Shown one piece after another: positions 13,905 through 21,611 of a DNA stretch of 40,543 nt. The DNA is from an uncultured Clostridia bacterium. GTDB lineage: Bacteria > Bacillota > Clostridia > Christensenellales > UBA1242. Numbering within the stretch: position 1 is the first letter of the stretch; every line of letters begins with the position of its first letter. Position numbers and translations under genes: made by a program. The notes below the pieces were generated by a model, which saw nothing but the letters and a program-made list of their open reading frames with translations, had not been told where the DNA came from and made no database searches. The stretch spans positions 1 through 40,543 of the forward strand of contig CALVML010000011.1 in assembly GCA_944345705.1 (NCBI GenBank), in the 5' to 3' direction.

Positions 13905-16900
13905 TTAAGGTTTAAATATAAAACTTTCTACATTTACATTTCCGCCTGTAATTTTTATAGAGATAAAGTGTTGTTTTGTTTGCAGATTTTGAAATGCAAA
14001 GGCAAGCGTTTTGTCTTCTTTTCCAGAAAGCGAGTAGATGTATTTTTCTCCGTCAATTTCAACTTTAAGTGTGCAAGCAGATCTGCTGGTAACGAAAAGT
14101 CCAAATCCACTTCCAGTAAAGTTATAAGAAATTGTGCCATTACCACTTATTGTATGACCGAAAGTTGAAGAACCAGATTGCAACGAAAAGTTGCCCTTAT
14201 AAGAAAGCCAATCAGGCGAGTTTTCATAAAAGCCATCAAGCGAGTAAGACATATTTATCTCAGCGATTGCTACATAGCGGTGAGTATCGGTATCTGTGAC
14301 TATGATTTTGTAATATCTTATTTCGCTATCGTCAAAGTCCACTTTCAAGGTTCTATTTTGGTAGGTTGCGTCTTTAATAGATTTAAGCAACGTCAAATTT
14401 TCAAGATCTTTTCCACCATACAGGTCAAAGGTTATTGGCATATGCACTTGTACTCTATTATATCCGATAATTGTCAATCGGTTGACAAGTTCGACCTTTC
14501 CTAGATCTATTGTGAGAATAAAAGGATCGCCACTTGTGATAAAGTGGTTTTCTTCATTGTGGTATGCTGTATTATTGTTGCCATCAATTACATTTTCAAT
14601 TTTATAACTATTATCCCATATACCATAATTTTCAACCGAAACAATTTTCTGTCCTGTTAAATCGACATCAATTTGATTTATTTGATATGAGATATAATAT
14701 GGCATTTCACTTTCAAAATTATATTCTTCTATTGTCGCACTTTCGCCATAAAGAAGATCATTGTTTAATGCATTGACGGTGACACTTTGGTCTTCATTGA
14801 CTTTGCCAAGCCCGAGTTCCATATAGGCGTCACTTCCGAGAGAGAGTGTGATTTCTTTAAAGTAAACAAAATCGCCTTTGTTCAAATTCAAAGTAACAGT
14901 CTGTGCACCTGTCGATACAAATTGATAGTTATTTCCTGTTAAATCGATCACTTTTTTAAAATTTTCGTTGTTATTGATAGATAATAGCAATATATTATTT
15001 CCACGGCCTGCACGCAAACATAATACATAGCTTCCGCTTTCTTCTATATAAAATTTGCCTTCAATTACTCCTATCATGTTAGGACTAAGTCCATTCATAA
15101 AATGAGATTTTGATTGAGATGTCGTTACAGAAGAATATCCTTCGAAATTTGCAAGGTATGCATCATACGCATTTTCATAAGGCATGCTTGAATATGTATA
15201 TATGCTTCTTTTTGGCTGAGCTTGTTTTTGTCCGAATTGTAAAACAAGGGTGACATCTTCAGCTACGATAGTTGGATGGTTAATGGATAAGGTTATGTAA
15301 ATTTTTTCGTTGTGATATGTTTTTTGCGATAATTTATAGATATTTTCATCAATTTTTTGTAAATTTTCGCCATTTTTTATGCTTTTTATCTCAAATGTAA
15401 AGTCATCAGGCAAAATAATCTTTTGATTAAAATCAAGTGTTAAATCTTCGCCATATGGGATGAGATATGGTTTGACAGTTTCTGTAAATACCTCATTTCC
15501 ATCTTTAATATGACTTCTACCAACTTGATAAACACTTGCGACTGGCACAAAAACAGGTAGGTTTTGACTTTGCACACTTGATATGGCATCACTCGACAGA
15601 TTTTGATGCATTATTTCGGTGAAATAATAAGTCATGTCATAGCCTGTCACTTGCGACACATCTTTATACCAGTTGTCAACGCCACTCTTTCCGCCATTTA
15701 ATTTAAGAATTTCGACAAATTTCTCTATTCCAAAACTATGCAAAATGTCGGCATAAATATTGAGTTCGTTTAGTGCGGAGCCGTTTTTGGAGTTGGTAAG
15801 AGTACGCGATAGACTGTAAGCAGGGTTTGTATAGTTATTCCAATATGATGACATTTCGGCGTTGTCCGAGCGAGATGATGATATATTCGTATATAGCAAA
15901 TATGAAATTAAAGAAACAACATTGTTTGTCACTTCATCACCAGGTGAAATTCCAAAACGTTGAAAGTGATGATTATATTCATGTATGACGCCCCATGTGC
16001 CTTCACTTGTAAAGGTTTGATAGTCTAAAGCGGCTGTTATCCAATCAGAAGGAAGGTTGCACCAATTTTGTCCTACTATAGCAACTGCAGAGCCAGCAAA
16101 TACATAGGGATCATATACCATACTTATGCCAATTGATGACATTGATCCTGTTGAAAACTGTTTTGATGTTCTTGTGATTTTTTCCCAGAGATTTGCACTC
16201 TTGCAGAGATTGTCATAGTCACAGTTTACATAGACTTTAGAGCCTGAATGTCTAATGGAATTGTCATAAATCTCAAAATCAAAATAAGGAGCGGACAGCG
16301 ATTTCATCTTTTCAAAATCTTCTTGAGTGGTTTGACCATATATGAAATGCATATATTCGACTGCGCCAGATATTGTAACCGAAAAAGTCACTGCATTTTT
16401 TGGCGTAACATATATAGGTCCACCTAAAGCGAAGCCGACATAGGCTGTAGTTGAATTTATGGTCATTTCATTTACTATGTATGGCATTCTCGTGAAAGTT
16501 TTGTTAACTCCAATATTATTTTTATTGTTTCTTTGAGCAGTTTGCCCTATACAGATTGTTAGACCGCCAGTTTTTTCTAGTTCGCTTTGCGAAATTTCAA
16601 TCTTTATCACTTCACCAGCAGGAGCATAGAGTCCGGTTATATAATTTCCTATGGCCCTAGCATTATAGACATCGATTTCCTTGATGACTGCTTTTTCAGA
16701 ATCAGAAACATTGCCGTAATACATATTTTCGGAAGCGGTATGTTTATATAATTTTTCGCCTGTTGGTTGACCATCTAAATATAGATTGCCATTTTCATCC
16801 ATTGAATTGTATGTTGAAGATGACGCAATAAGCGAAAGGTTTTCATCTATTATGGCTTGTTTTTCATCGGTGGTGGCATTTGAGAGAGTCTGTCCATAGA

Positions 16901-17126
16901 CAGGATATCTTTCAAGACCGCCATTAGCAACAATTGGACTTGTCCTTGCGACAGTGCCTATTACTTTTCCGCTTTGACCAACTTTTGATGTAGTTTTGTA
17001 TGGTAAATCAAGAGTTTGTCCTGAAGCCGACCTTTTAAAAATATCAGTACCAAAATATAAAAAGACAAATAAGATTGCTAAAAGCACGATTATTGAAGAT
17101 AATGCTAAAAAAACTTTCTTTTTCAT
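13905..17126 (-). CDS. Peptidase M60 (enhancin-like) surface protein
   Basis: A 1073-residue extracellular protein. An N-terminal basic stretch and hydrophobic segment (about 5-27) act as signal peptide or membrane anchor. The gluzincin site HEYNHHFQ gives zinc ligands H382 and H386 and catalytic E383, with E398 in GDEVTNN as the probable third ligand, the spacing of M60 peptidases, several of which degrade mucins. Beyond the catalytic part, about 640-790 resembles a PA14/GLEYA sugar-binding fold, about 820-962 an F5/8 type C (discoidin) domain, and about 970-1073 is a further beta-rich domain. No LPXTG motif is seen. I start at the ATG at 17126 with AAGGAG five bases upstream; a GTG two codons earlier overlaps that site. 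Likely role: binding and cleaving host mucin-type glycoproteins (inference). Confidence 0.9.
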   Translation of the reverse strand: MKKKVFLALSSIIVLLAILFVFLYFGTDIFKRSASGQTLDLPYKTTSKVGQSGKVIGTVARTSPIVANGGLERYPVYGQTLSNATTDEKQAIIDENLSLIASSSTYNSMDENGNLYLDGQPTGEKLYKHTASENMYYGNVSDSEKAVIKEIDVYNARAIGNYITGLYAPAGEVIKIEISQSELEKTGGLTICIGQTAQRNNKNNIGVNKTFTRMPYIVNEMTINSTTAYVGFALGGPIYVTPKNAVTFSVTISGAVEYMHFIYGQTTQEDFEKMKSLSAPYFDFEIYDNSIRHSGSKVYVNCDYDNLCKSANLWEKITRTSKQFSTGSMSSIGISMVYDPYVFAGSAVAIVGQNWCNLPSDWITAALDYQTFTSEGTWGVIHEYNHHFQRFGISPGDEVTNNVVSLISYLLYTNISSSRSDNAEMSSYWNNYTNPAYSLSRTLTNSKNGSALNELNIYADILHSFGIEKFVEILKLNGGKSGVDNWYKDVSQVTGYDMTYYFTEIMHQNLSSDAISSVQSQNLPVFVPVASVYQVGRSHIKDGNEVFTETVKPYLIPYGEDLTLDFNQKIILPDDFTFEIKSIKNGENLQKIDENIYKLSQKTYHNEKIYITLSINHPTIVAEDVTLVLQFGQKQAQPKRSIYTYSSMPYENAYDAYLANFEGYSSVTTSQSKSHFMNGLSPNMIGVIEGKFYIEESGSYVLCLRAGRGNNILLLSINNNENFKKVIDLTGNNYQFVSTGAQTVTLNLNKGDFVYFKEITLSLGSDAYMELGLGKVNEDQSVTVNALNNDLLYGESATIEEYNFESEMPYYISYQINQIDVDLTGQKIVSVENYGIWDNSYKIENVIDGNNNTAYHNEENHFITSGDPFILTIDLGKVELVNRLTIIGYNRVQVHMPITFDLYGGKDLENLTLLKSIKDATYQNRTLKVDFDDSEIRYYKIIVTDTDTHRYVAIAEINMSYSLDGFYENSPDWLSYKGNFSLQSGSSTFGHTISGNGTISYNFTGSGFGLFVTSRSACTLKVEIDGEKYIYSLSGKEDKTLAFAFQNLQTKQHFISIKITGGNVNVESFIFKP

Positions 17127-17143
17127 ATTCACTCCTTGTTTTC

Positions 17144-17172
17144 ATTATATAACAATTATTCAAAAATGTAAA
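17144..17172 (-). promoter_or_regulatory. Promoter of the M60 gene
   Basis: On the minus strand TTTACA (17172-17167) and TATAAT (17149-17144) are 17 bp apart. The start near 17137 leaves an 11-nt leader in which the ribosome site is at the extreme 5' end. Confidence 0.85.
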
Positions 17173-17340
17173 GACACGTCACTAAGAAGCATATCGCAAA
17201 GCCATAATGCATTTATCTTTCCTTTTTGTTTTTAAAGAGTTTGACAACAAAAGTTCATTTTAAAAGTATATTCTTTCAATTTATTATTTTATAATGAATA
17301 AATATATATAATAAATATTTTTTACTCTAATTAAAAAATG

Positions 17341-17369
17341 TTGATTTTTATAGCGTAAAATGTTAAAAT
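17341..17369 (+). promoter_or_regulatory. Promoter of the SPFH/zinc-ribbon gene
   Basis: TTGATT (17341-17346) and TAAAAT (17364-17369) are 17 bp apart with an extended TGT. The start near 17376 gives a leader of about 15 nt carrying AAGGAG. Confidence 0.75.
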
Positions 17370-17390
17370 GATTAAACAAGGAGAAAAATT

Positions 17391-18434
17391 ATGGCACTTT
17401 TAAAGAATATAGAATGGACTGACACTGATAGTAATCTTATAGTTTATAAATATCCTATAGGATCAGCGCAGGTCAATAAAGGTTCGGCACTTACAGTGAG
17501 AGAAAGTCAAGTTGCAATCTTTGTAAACAAAGGCAAACTTGCCGATGTCTTTTTGCCAGGTTTTTACAAACTTGACACAGACAATATGCCAATTTTGACA
17601 AAGATGATGTCTTGGAAATATGGTTTTGAAACACCTTTCAAATCAGACATCTATTTTGTAAGTACAAAACAATTTACAAATCAAAAATGGGGAACAGTAA
17701 ATCCTATTTTAGTTCGCGATAAGGACTATGGCGCTGTACGAATTCGCGGATTTGGAAATTATTCATTTAAAGTTAGCGACGCATATATTTTTATGCAAAA
17801 CTTGACTGGTACTCTTGCAAAGTTTGAAACTTCTCAAATCAGCGACTATTTGCGCAGTATGGTATTGAGTGGAATTTCAGATGCTATCGGAGAAAGCAAG
17901 ATTGCAGTGCTTGACATGGCTGCAAACTTACAGGAACTTTCTAGAATAGTTGAAACAAAAGTTGCTGATGATTTTAAGGGTATAGGACTTACTTTGACAA
18001 ACTTTGTATTTGAAAGTTTCTCGTTGCCAGAAGAACTTGAAAAGGCTCTCGACAAAAATACAAGTCTTGGAATGCTTCGAGGGAATATGGATGTCTATAC
18101 TCAAATGGAAACTTTGGCGGCAATGAAGGAGGCGACTAAAAATCCAGGTGCTGCTGGCGGGACAATGGGTGCTGGCATGGGACTTGGCATGGGTATGGGA
18201 CTTGGAAACATATTTGCAAACAATATGCAAAATATGACACAGATGAATAGCAATTCTCATCAGCAAAATCAAGGACAGTCAAGACAATGTCCAAATTGTA
18301 ATGCTGTGCTTCACGGTAATCCAAAGTTCTGTCCAGAATGTGGAAGCAAATTATCAAATGTCTGTCCAAATTGTGGTACAGCCGTTAAGGCGAATGCTAA
18401 ATTCTGTCCAGAGTGTGGTACAAAATTAAAATAA
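17391..18434 (+). CDS. SPFH-domain protein with C-terminal zinc ribbons (YdjI-like)
   Basis: A 347-residue protein of the stomatin/prohibitin-like group that includes B. subtilis YdjI. Residues about 20-250 form the SPFH-type region (GSALTVRESQVAIFVNKGKL, then GAVRIRGFGNYSFKV). A Gly/Met-rich linker (about 258-290) leads to two C-terminal zinc ribbons, CPNCNAVLHGNPKFCPECG and CPNCGTAVKANAKFCPECG. There is no membrane segment, so it probably associates with the membrane as a peripheral scaffold. In B. subtilis the YdjG, YdjH and YdjI proteins recruit PspA in envelope stress (established for that organism). The next gene is a YdjG-like zinc-ribbon membrane protein, which supports a related role here. 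No pspA gene lies in this window. Confidence 0.85.
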   Translation: MALLKNIEWTDTDSNLIVYKYPIGSAQVNKGSALTVRESQVAIFVNKGKLADVFLPGFYKLDTDNMPILTKMMSWKYGFETPFKSDIYFVSTKQFTNQKWGTVNPILVRDKDYGAVRIRGFGNYSFKVSDAYIFMQNLTGTLAKFETSQISDYLRSMVLSGISDAIGESKIAVLDMAANLQELSRIVETKVADDFKGIGLTLTNFVFESFSLPEELEKALDKNTSLGMLRGNMDVYTQMETLAAMKEATKNPGAAGGTMGAGMGLGMGMGLGNIFANNMQNMTQMNSNSHQQNQGQSRQCPNCNAVLHGNPKFCPECGSKLSNVCPNCGTAVKANAKFCPECGTKLK

Positions 18435-18549
18435 TAAAATTTGTTTGTTTTAAAAAATACGCGTAAAATTCTTAAATTTTGCTATTTTGTGTCAAATTTT
18501 AATTAATTTTAAATTTAAAAACTATTTTGCTTAAAAAAAAGGCTTAACC

Positions 18550-19638
18550 ATGGCAACAATCGAGGAGAAAATTTATAACGAAGATAATATTGATGTCACT
18601 ACATGCAAGTGTCCAAATTGCAAAGGTACTTCATATTTTGATCCTAAAACTCAAAAGATGAAGTGTGAATATTGTGGCAGTATTTTTGATATGCCTAAGA
18701 CTGAAGCAACCTTTGTTATTGAAAGAAACTTGAGTGAACTTATCACGCAGGGCTCAGTGTGGAATGAAGCAGAAGTCTATAGATGTGAAAGTTGTGGGGC
18801 AAAACAGATTGTTGAAAATCAAAATGTTGCTCATGTTTGCGCATTTTGCGGTACAAAGAATATAGTAAAAACAGAAGAACTGCCAGGCTTAAAGCCACAA
18901 GGAGTTGTTCCTTTCAAAATAGACAAAGAAAAGGCAGGACAACTTGCTATTAAATATGTAAAGAAAAAGTTTTACGCACCAAAGAAATTTAAGCAGAGTG
19001 CAAAAGCAGAAAACTTGCATGGTATTTATAATCCTGTCTTTACATTTGATGCATATACAACAAGTTTTTATAAAGGTCAACTTGGTAAGAATTATGTGAC
19101 ATATCGCTATGTAGATGGAAGACGAATTGCAGATCATAGGATTAGATATTTTTATATAGGTGGTACGCAAGATGATCATTTTGATGATTTACTTGTTCAA
19201 GCTTCATCTAATATATCTATGGATGTCATAAGACAATTGGAACCTTTTCCAACGGGCAATGCAATTGAGTACCGTCCAGAATATCTGCTTGGCTATAGTG
19301 CAAGCACATACAATAAGGAAGGCGAAGATTGCTGGCAGGAATGTCAAAGACTTATGAAAGAGCGAATTGAGCGTGCAATACTCAAGAATTATGATTATGA
19401 TGTAAAGGTGTCGCTCAATATCCAAACAAATTTTTCAAATCAAACATACAAATATATTCTCGTCCCTATCTATGTAGGACATTACACATATAAAAATAAA
19501 CTATATAATTTCTTTGTAAATGGTTTCAACGGACGTGTAGCGGGCAAAACACCTGTTTCACGCGGAAAAGTTGGTTTGACAGTTTTTATTGTTTTACTGA
19601 TTATTGCAGCCTTTATTTTAATTGGCTACTTTTTCTAA
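18550..19638 (+). CDS. Zinc-ribbon membrane protein (YdjG-like)
   Basis: A 362-residue protein. The N terminus has two zinc ribbons: CPNC...CEYCG (about 18-41), similar to a TFIIB-type ribbon, and CESCG...CAFCG (about 79-100). A central region of about 200 residues rich in aromatic residues includes the GIYNPVFTFDAYT segment seen in YdjG-type proteins. One C-terminal transmembrane helix (about 338-360) ends the chain at once, so the bulk faces the cytoplasm, tail-anchored. The ribosome site is poor (AAAGGC). It follows the SPFH gene by 115 bp in the same direction with no terminator between, so the two are probably cotranscribed. The likely role is envelope-stress sensing or scaffolding, by analogy only. 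Confidence 0.82.
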   Translation: MATIEEKIYNEDNIDVTTCKCPNCKGTSYFDPKTQKMKCEYCGSIFDMPKTEATFVIERNLSELITQGSVWNEAEVYRCESCGAKQIVENQNVAHVCAFCGTKNIVKTEELPGLKPQGVVPFKIDKEKAGQLAIKYVKKKFYAPKKFKQSAKAENLHGIYNPVFTFDAYTTSFYKGQLGKNYVTYRYVDGRRIADHRIRYFYIGGTQDDHFDDLLVQASSNISMDVIRQLEPFPTGNAIEYRPEYLLGYSASTYNKEGEDCWQECQRLMKERIERAILKNYDYDVKVSLNIQTNFSNQTYKYILVPIYVGHYTYKNKLYNFFVNGFNGRVAGKTPVSRGKVGLTVFIVLLIIAAFILIGYFF

Positions 19639-19752
19639 ATTTAATTAAATTTAGTCAAATTTTTCATAAAAACTAAAAAAATTAATAAAAAACAAATAAA
19701 ATGCTAAATTATATCGATATATTTAAATTTTTATATTAAATTTAAAGATTAA

Positions 19753-19760
19753 GGGGGGGG
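19753..19760 (+). promoter_or_regulatory. G8 tract acting as ribosome binding site
   Basis: Eight consecutive G end five bases before the ATG at 19766, exactly where a Shine-Dalgarno should be. A G run can pair with the CCUCC of 16S rRNA using one G-U pair. No other ribosome site is present. Slippage would change its pairing strength or spacing. Confidence 0.8.
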
Positions 19761-19765
19761 ATAAA

Positions 19766-20188
19766 ATGACTTGGAGTGAAATTGCCTTGATATGTGTCAG
19801 TGTAGTTCTTGTTATGCTAATTATTGCTATAATTGCAATCAATGTAATTAGAAGAAAAGATAAGCATGACGGCAAAAGAACGGACGAACTAGAAGTTATA
19901 GACGGCGTTCGATATACTAAAGATGATGTGGTAGTCGATGAAAGTGGCAAGGCGAGTGTTACGCTCAAAAAAGGAGATATAATGCTAGAAAGAGGCAAGG
20001 AATATCTCGTTGGCGAAAATGGTGACCTTTTGGCAGGCAAATATACAGTACTTACTGCTGATGAAAATCGCGAAAGCGTCAACATTAGGATAGGCGGACT
20101 TGTTCGAGATTACAAACACTTTTCATCAATAGTCTTGACGGATGGAGATAAAATAAGCCCTGTTTCTAACAATGTTGTGTTGCGATAA
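19766..20188 (+). CDS. Small single-pass membrane protein
   Basis: A 140-residue protein of unrecognised family. One transmembrane helix (about 5-28) is followed by RRKDKHDGKR, a basic stop-transfer signal that puts the C-terminal 110 residues in the cytoplasm. That domain (VIDGVRYTKDDVVVDESG, then VTLKKGDIMLERGKEYLVGENG) looks beta-rich. It follows the YdjG-like gene by 127 bp in the same direction and may be part of the same envelope module. It could be a distant counterpart of the third Ydj protein, but no shared motif supports that. Translation depends on the unusual G8 ribosome site. Confidence 0.75.
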   Translation: MTWSEIALICVSVVLVMLIIAIIAINVIRRKDKHDGKRTDELEVIDGVRYTKDDVVVDESGKASVTLKKGDIMLERGKEYLVGENGDLLAGKYTVLTADENRESVNIRIGGLVRDYKHFSSIVLTDGDKISPVSNNVVLR

Positions 20189-20261
20189 TGTGATTAAAAG
20201 TTTATAAGTTTTAAGTTAAACGGCTAATTTTAAAATAATCGTGTAAATTTTAATAAAAAGT

Positions 20262-20290
20262 TTAGCAATATTTATAAAATATGCTATTAT
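20262..20290 (+). promoter_or_regulatory. Putative promoter of the four-helix membrane protein gene
   Basis: TTAGCA (20262-20267) and TATTAT (20285-20290) are 17 bp apart with an extended TGC. A second extended -10-like TGC-TATTAA at 20304-20312 lies 11 nt closer to the ribosome site. Confidence 0.5.
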
Positions 20291-20329
20291 TTAAATATAA
20301 AGATGCTATTAATATTGAAGGAGAGAGAT

Positions 20330-20773
20330 ATGAGCAGAAATTTATTTTTTAAATTGTTTGGCGCACTTTGTGTAGTGGCGGCGGTTGTTTTCTGGATTTT
20401 ATCCATTACAGTGCCTGAAACTTTTGGCGACTTTTCACTTGCTTGGGCAGGGGTAATCATTTGCGGTGGAATAGGACTTGTATTTTTACTACAAGGGGTA
20501 TTTCAAAAGAACTCCACAACTTTTAAAAAACTTGAAATATGGTTTGGCGTTGCCTTGCTAGTTTGTGCTGTATTATGTCTAGTATCTGCAATTGCAATTC
20601 CAAAGAGCCTTGTTCTTCCAATAATCGCACTTGTTGTCGCTGTAGGTCTTGTCATTTCAATCTTGGCTACAGGTGGAAAGAAATGGGATGAAGGTGACAA
20701 CCAAAAAGTTGGTTACAAAAACTATCACCAAAGAAAGCAAGAGGAGCAAGAAAAAGAAAATAATGATAAATAA
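20330..20773 (+). CDS. Four-helix membrane protein
   Basis: A 147-residue membrane protein of unrecognised family with four predicted transmembrane helices (about 8-25, 35-55, 70-90 and 93-113) and a hydrophilic C-terminal tail rich in Lys, Glu and Gln. The start at 20330 has AAGGAG six bases upstream. An in-frame ATG at 20303 precedes the ribosome site and would add a non-hydrophobic extension. It is the last plus-strand gene before a bidirectional terminator. The function is unknown; its place after the SPFH/zinc-ribbon genes suggests an envelope role. Confidence 0.78.
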   Translation: MSRNLFFKLFGALCVVAAVVFWILSITVPETFGDFSLAWAGVIICGGIGLVFLLQGVFQKNSTTFKKLEIWFGVALLVCAVLCLVSAIAIPKSLVLPIIALVVAVGLVISILATGGKKWDEGDNQKVGYKNYHQRKQEEQEKENNDK

Positions 20774-20832
20774 TTAAAATTAAAGATTAAAGATTAATAA
20801 AATTAAACATAAATAAAAATTAAAATAACTAC

Positions 20833-20875
20833 AAAAAAATCACCTTACAGGTTAAATAATTTAAGGTGATTTTTT
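20833..20875. terminator. Bidirectional terminator between convergent genes
   Basis: AAAAAATCACCTTA pairs with TAAGGTGATTTTTT, giving a U tract in both directions between the plus-strand membrane protein gene and the minus-strand zinc-ribbon gene. Confidence 0.85.
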
Positions 20876-20896
20876 ATAGAAATATATTTATAAAAT

Positions 20897-21409
20897 TTAT
20901 ATATTTTTATCAAATTTAGAACCGCAATATTCACATTCGTAGCCGTTTGCTGTTTCTATCAAAGTGCCTCCACAGTTAACACACTTATTTTGTAATATTT
21001 TGGTTTTCTTAACAGAGACTTTTTCATTGGCGCTAAGTGTTTTTCCATCGTAAAGGAAGCCTGTGATATATTTCTTGTTTATTGCCTTTGTTAAGTGGGT
21101 TTTAACCTCTCTTTCGCGCATCTGCAGTTGAGATGCAATTTCTTCATTTGTTGTAAGATTTTCTTCAAGTACTGCATCAACTACGCGTTTCAATGTGCGG
21201 TTAGAGCCATAAGCGATCCAAATAATTGGCGTACCATAAAAGCCTATAACAAGAAATGCAATTCCAAGTACCATCACTATTGTGATAGACTTTGTTGCAC
21301 CAAAAATGGTCAAAGGAATGCCTGCGACAAACATAATTGAAATTATACAAGCAATTATCAATAATTTTCTATTGTCTTTTTTAATATCAGGTTTCTTATT
21401 CTCTTTCAT
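20897..21409 (-). CDS. Membrane protein with HTH-like region and C-terminal zinc ribbon
   Basis: A 170-residue protein with two transmembrane helices (about 19-38 and 43-66), then a cytoplasmic part. Residues about 71-115 (TLKRVVDAVLEENLTTNEEI and ASQLQMREREVKTHLTKAIN) look like a winged-helix or PCI-like helix-turn-helix. Residues about 142-165 are a CVNCG...CEYCG zinc ribbon of the same style as in the YdjG-like protein. I know no name for the family. It converges on the plus-strand SPFH/zinc-ribbon cluster, so three zinc-ribbon proteins lie within 4 kb. There is no ribosome site, and the -10 lies immediately before the ATG, so the message is probably leaderless. Confidence 0.78.
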   Translation of the reverse strand: MKENKKPDIKKDNRKLLIIACIISIMFVAGIPLTIFGATKSITIVMVLGIAFLVIGFYGTPIIWIAYGSNRTLKRVVDAVLEENLTTNEEIASQLQMREREVKTHLTKAINKKYITGFLYDGKTLSANEKVSVKKTKILQNKCVNCGGTLIETANGYECEYCGSKFDKNI

Positions 21410-21415
21410 ATAATG

Positions 21416-21445
21416 ATTATATTATATTTTATGCTATTTTGTAAA
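21416..21445 (-). promoter_or_regulatory. Promoter giving a leaderless message
   Basis: On the minus strand TTTACA (21445-21440) and TATAAT (21421-21416) are 18 bp apart. Six bases separate the -10 from the ATG at 21409, so +1 should coincide with the A of the start codon. An overlapping TATAAT (21426-21421) would give a 5-nt leader. Confidence 0.75.
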
Positions 21446-21476
21446 GCAAAAATTATCTTTTCCTTATTTTTACAAT

Positions 21477-21557
21477 AAAAAAGAAGTCTAATTGTAAGCA
21501 AATTTAAAAGTTTTTGTAAACTTAATAAAACGTTTTGTAGTATATAGACTTCTTTTT
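21477..21557. terminator. Long hairpin terminator after the subtilase gene
   Basis: AAAAAGAAGTCTA pairs with TAGACTTCTTTTT across a loop of about 55 nt. It lies downstream of the minus-strand subtilase/LRR stop codon and upstream of the next minus-strand promoter. Confidence 0.75.
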
Positions 21558-21611
21558 ATAAGGGCACTTTTCATTGTGTCATCTTTTTAAAAAATTAATA
21601 AAGGTTTATTT

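Noticed and set aside
20303..20329. Upstream ATG for the four-helix membrane protein
   Set aside because: It lies before the AAGGAG ribosome site that serves the ATG at 20330.
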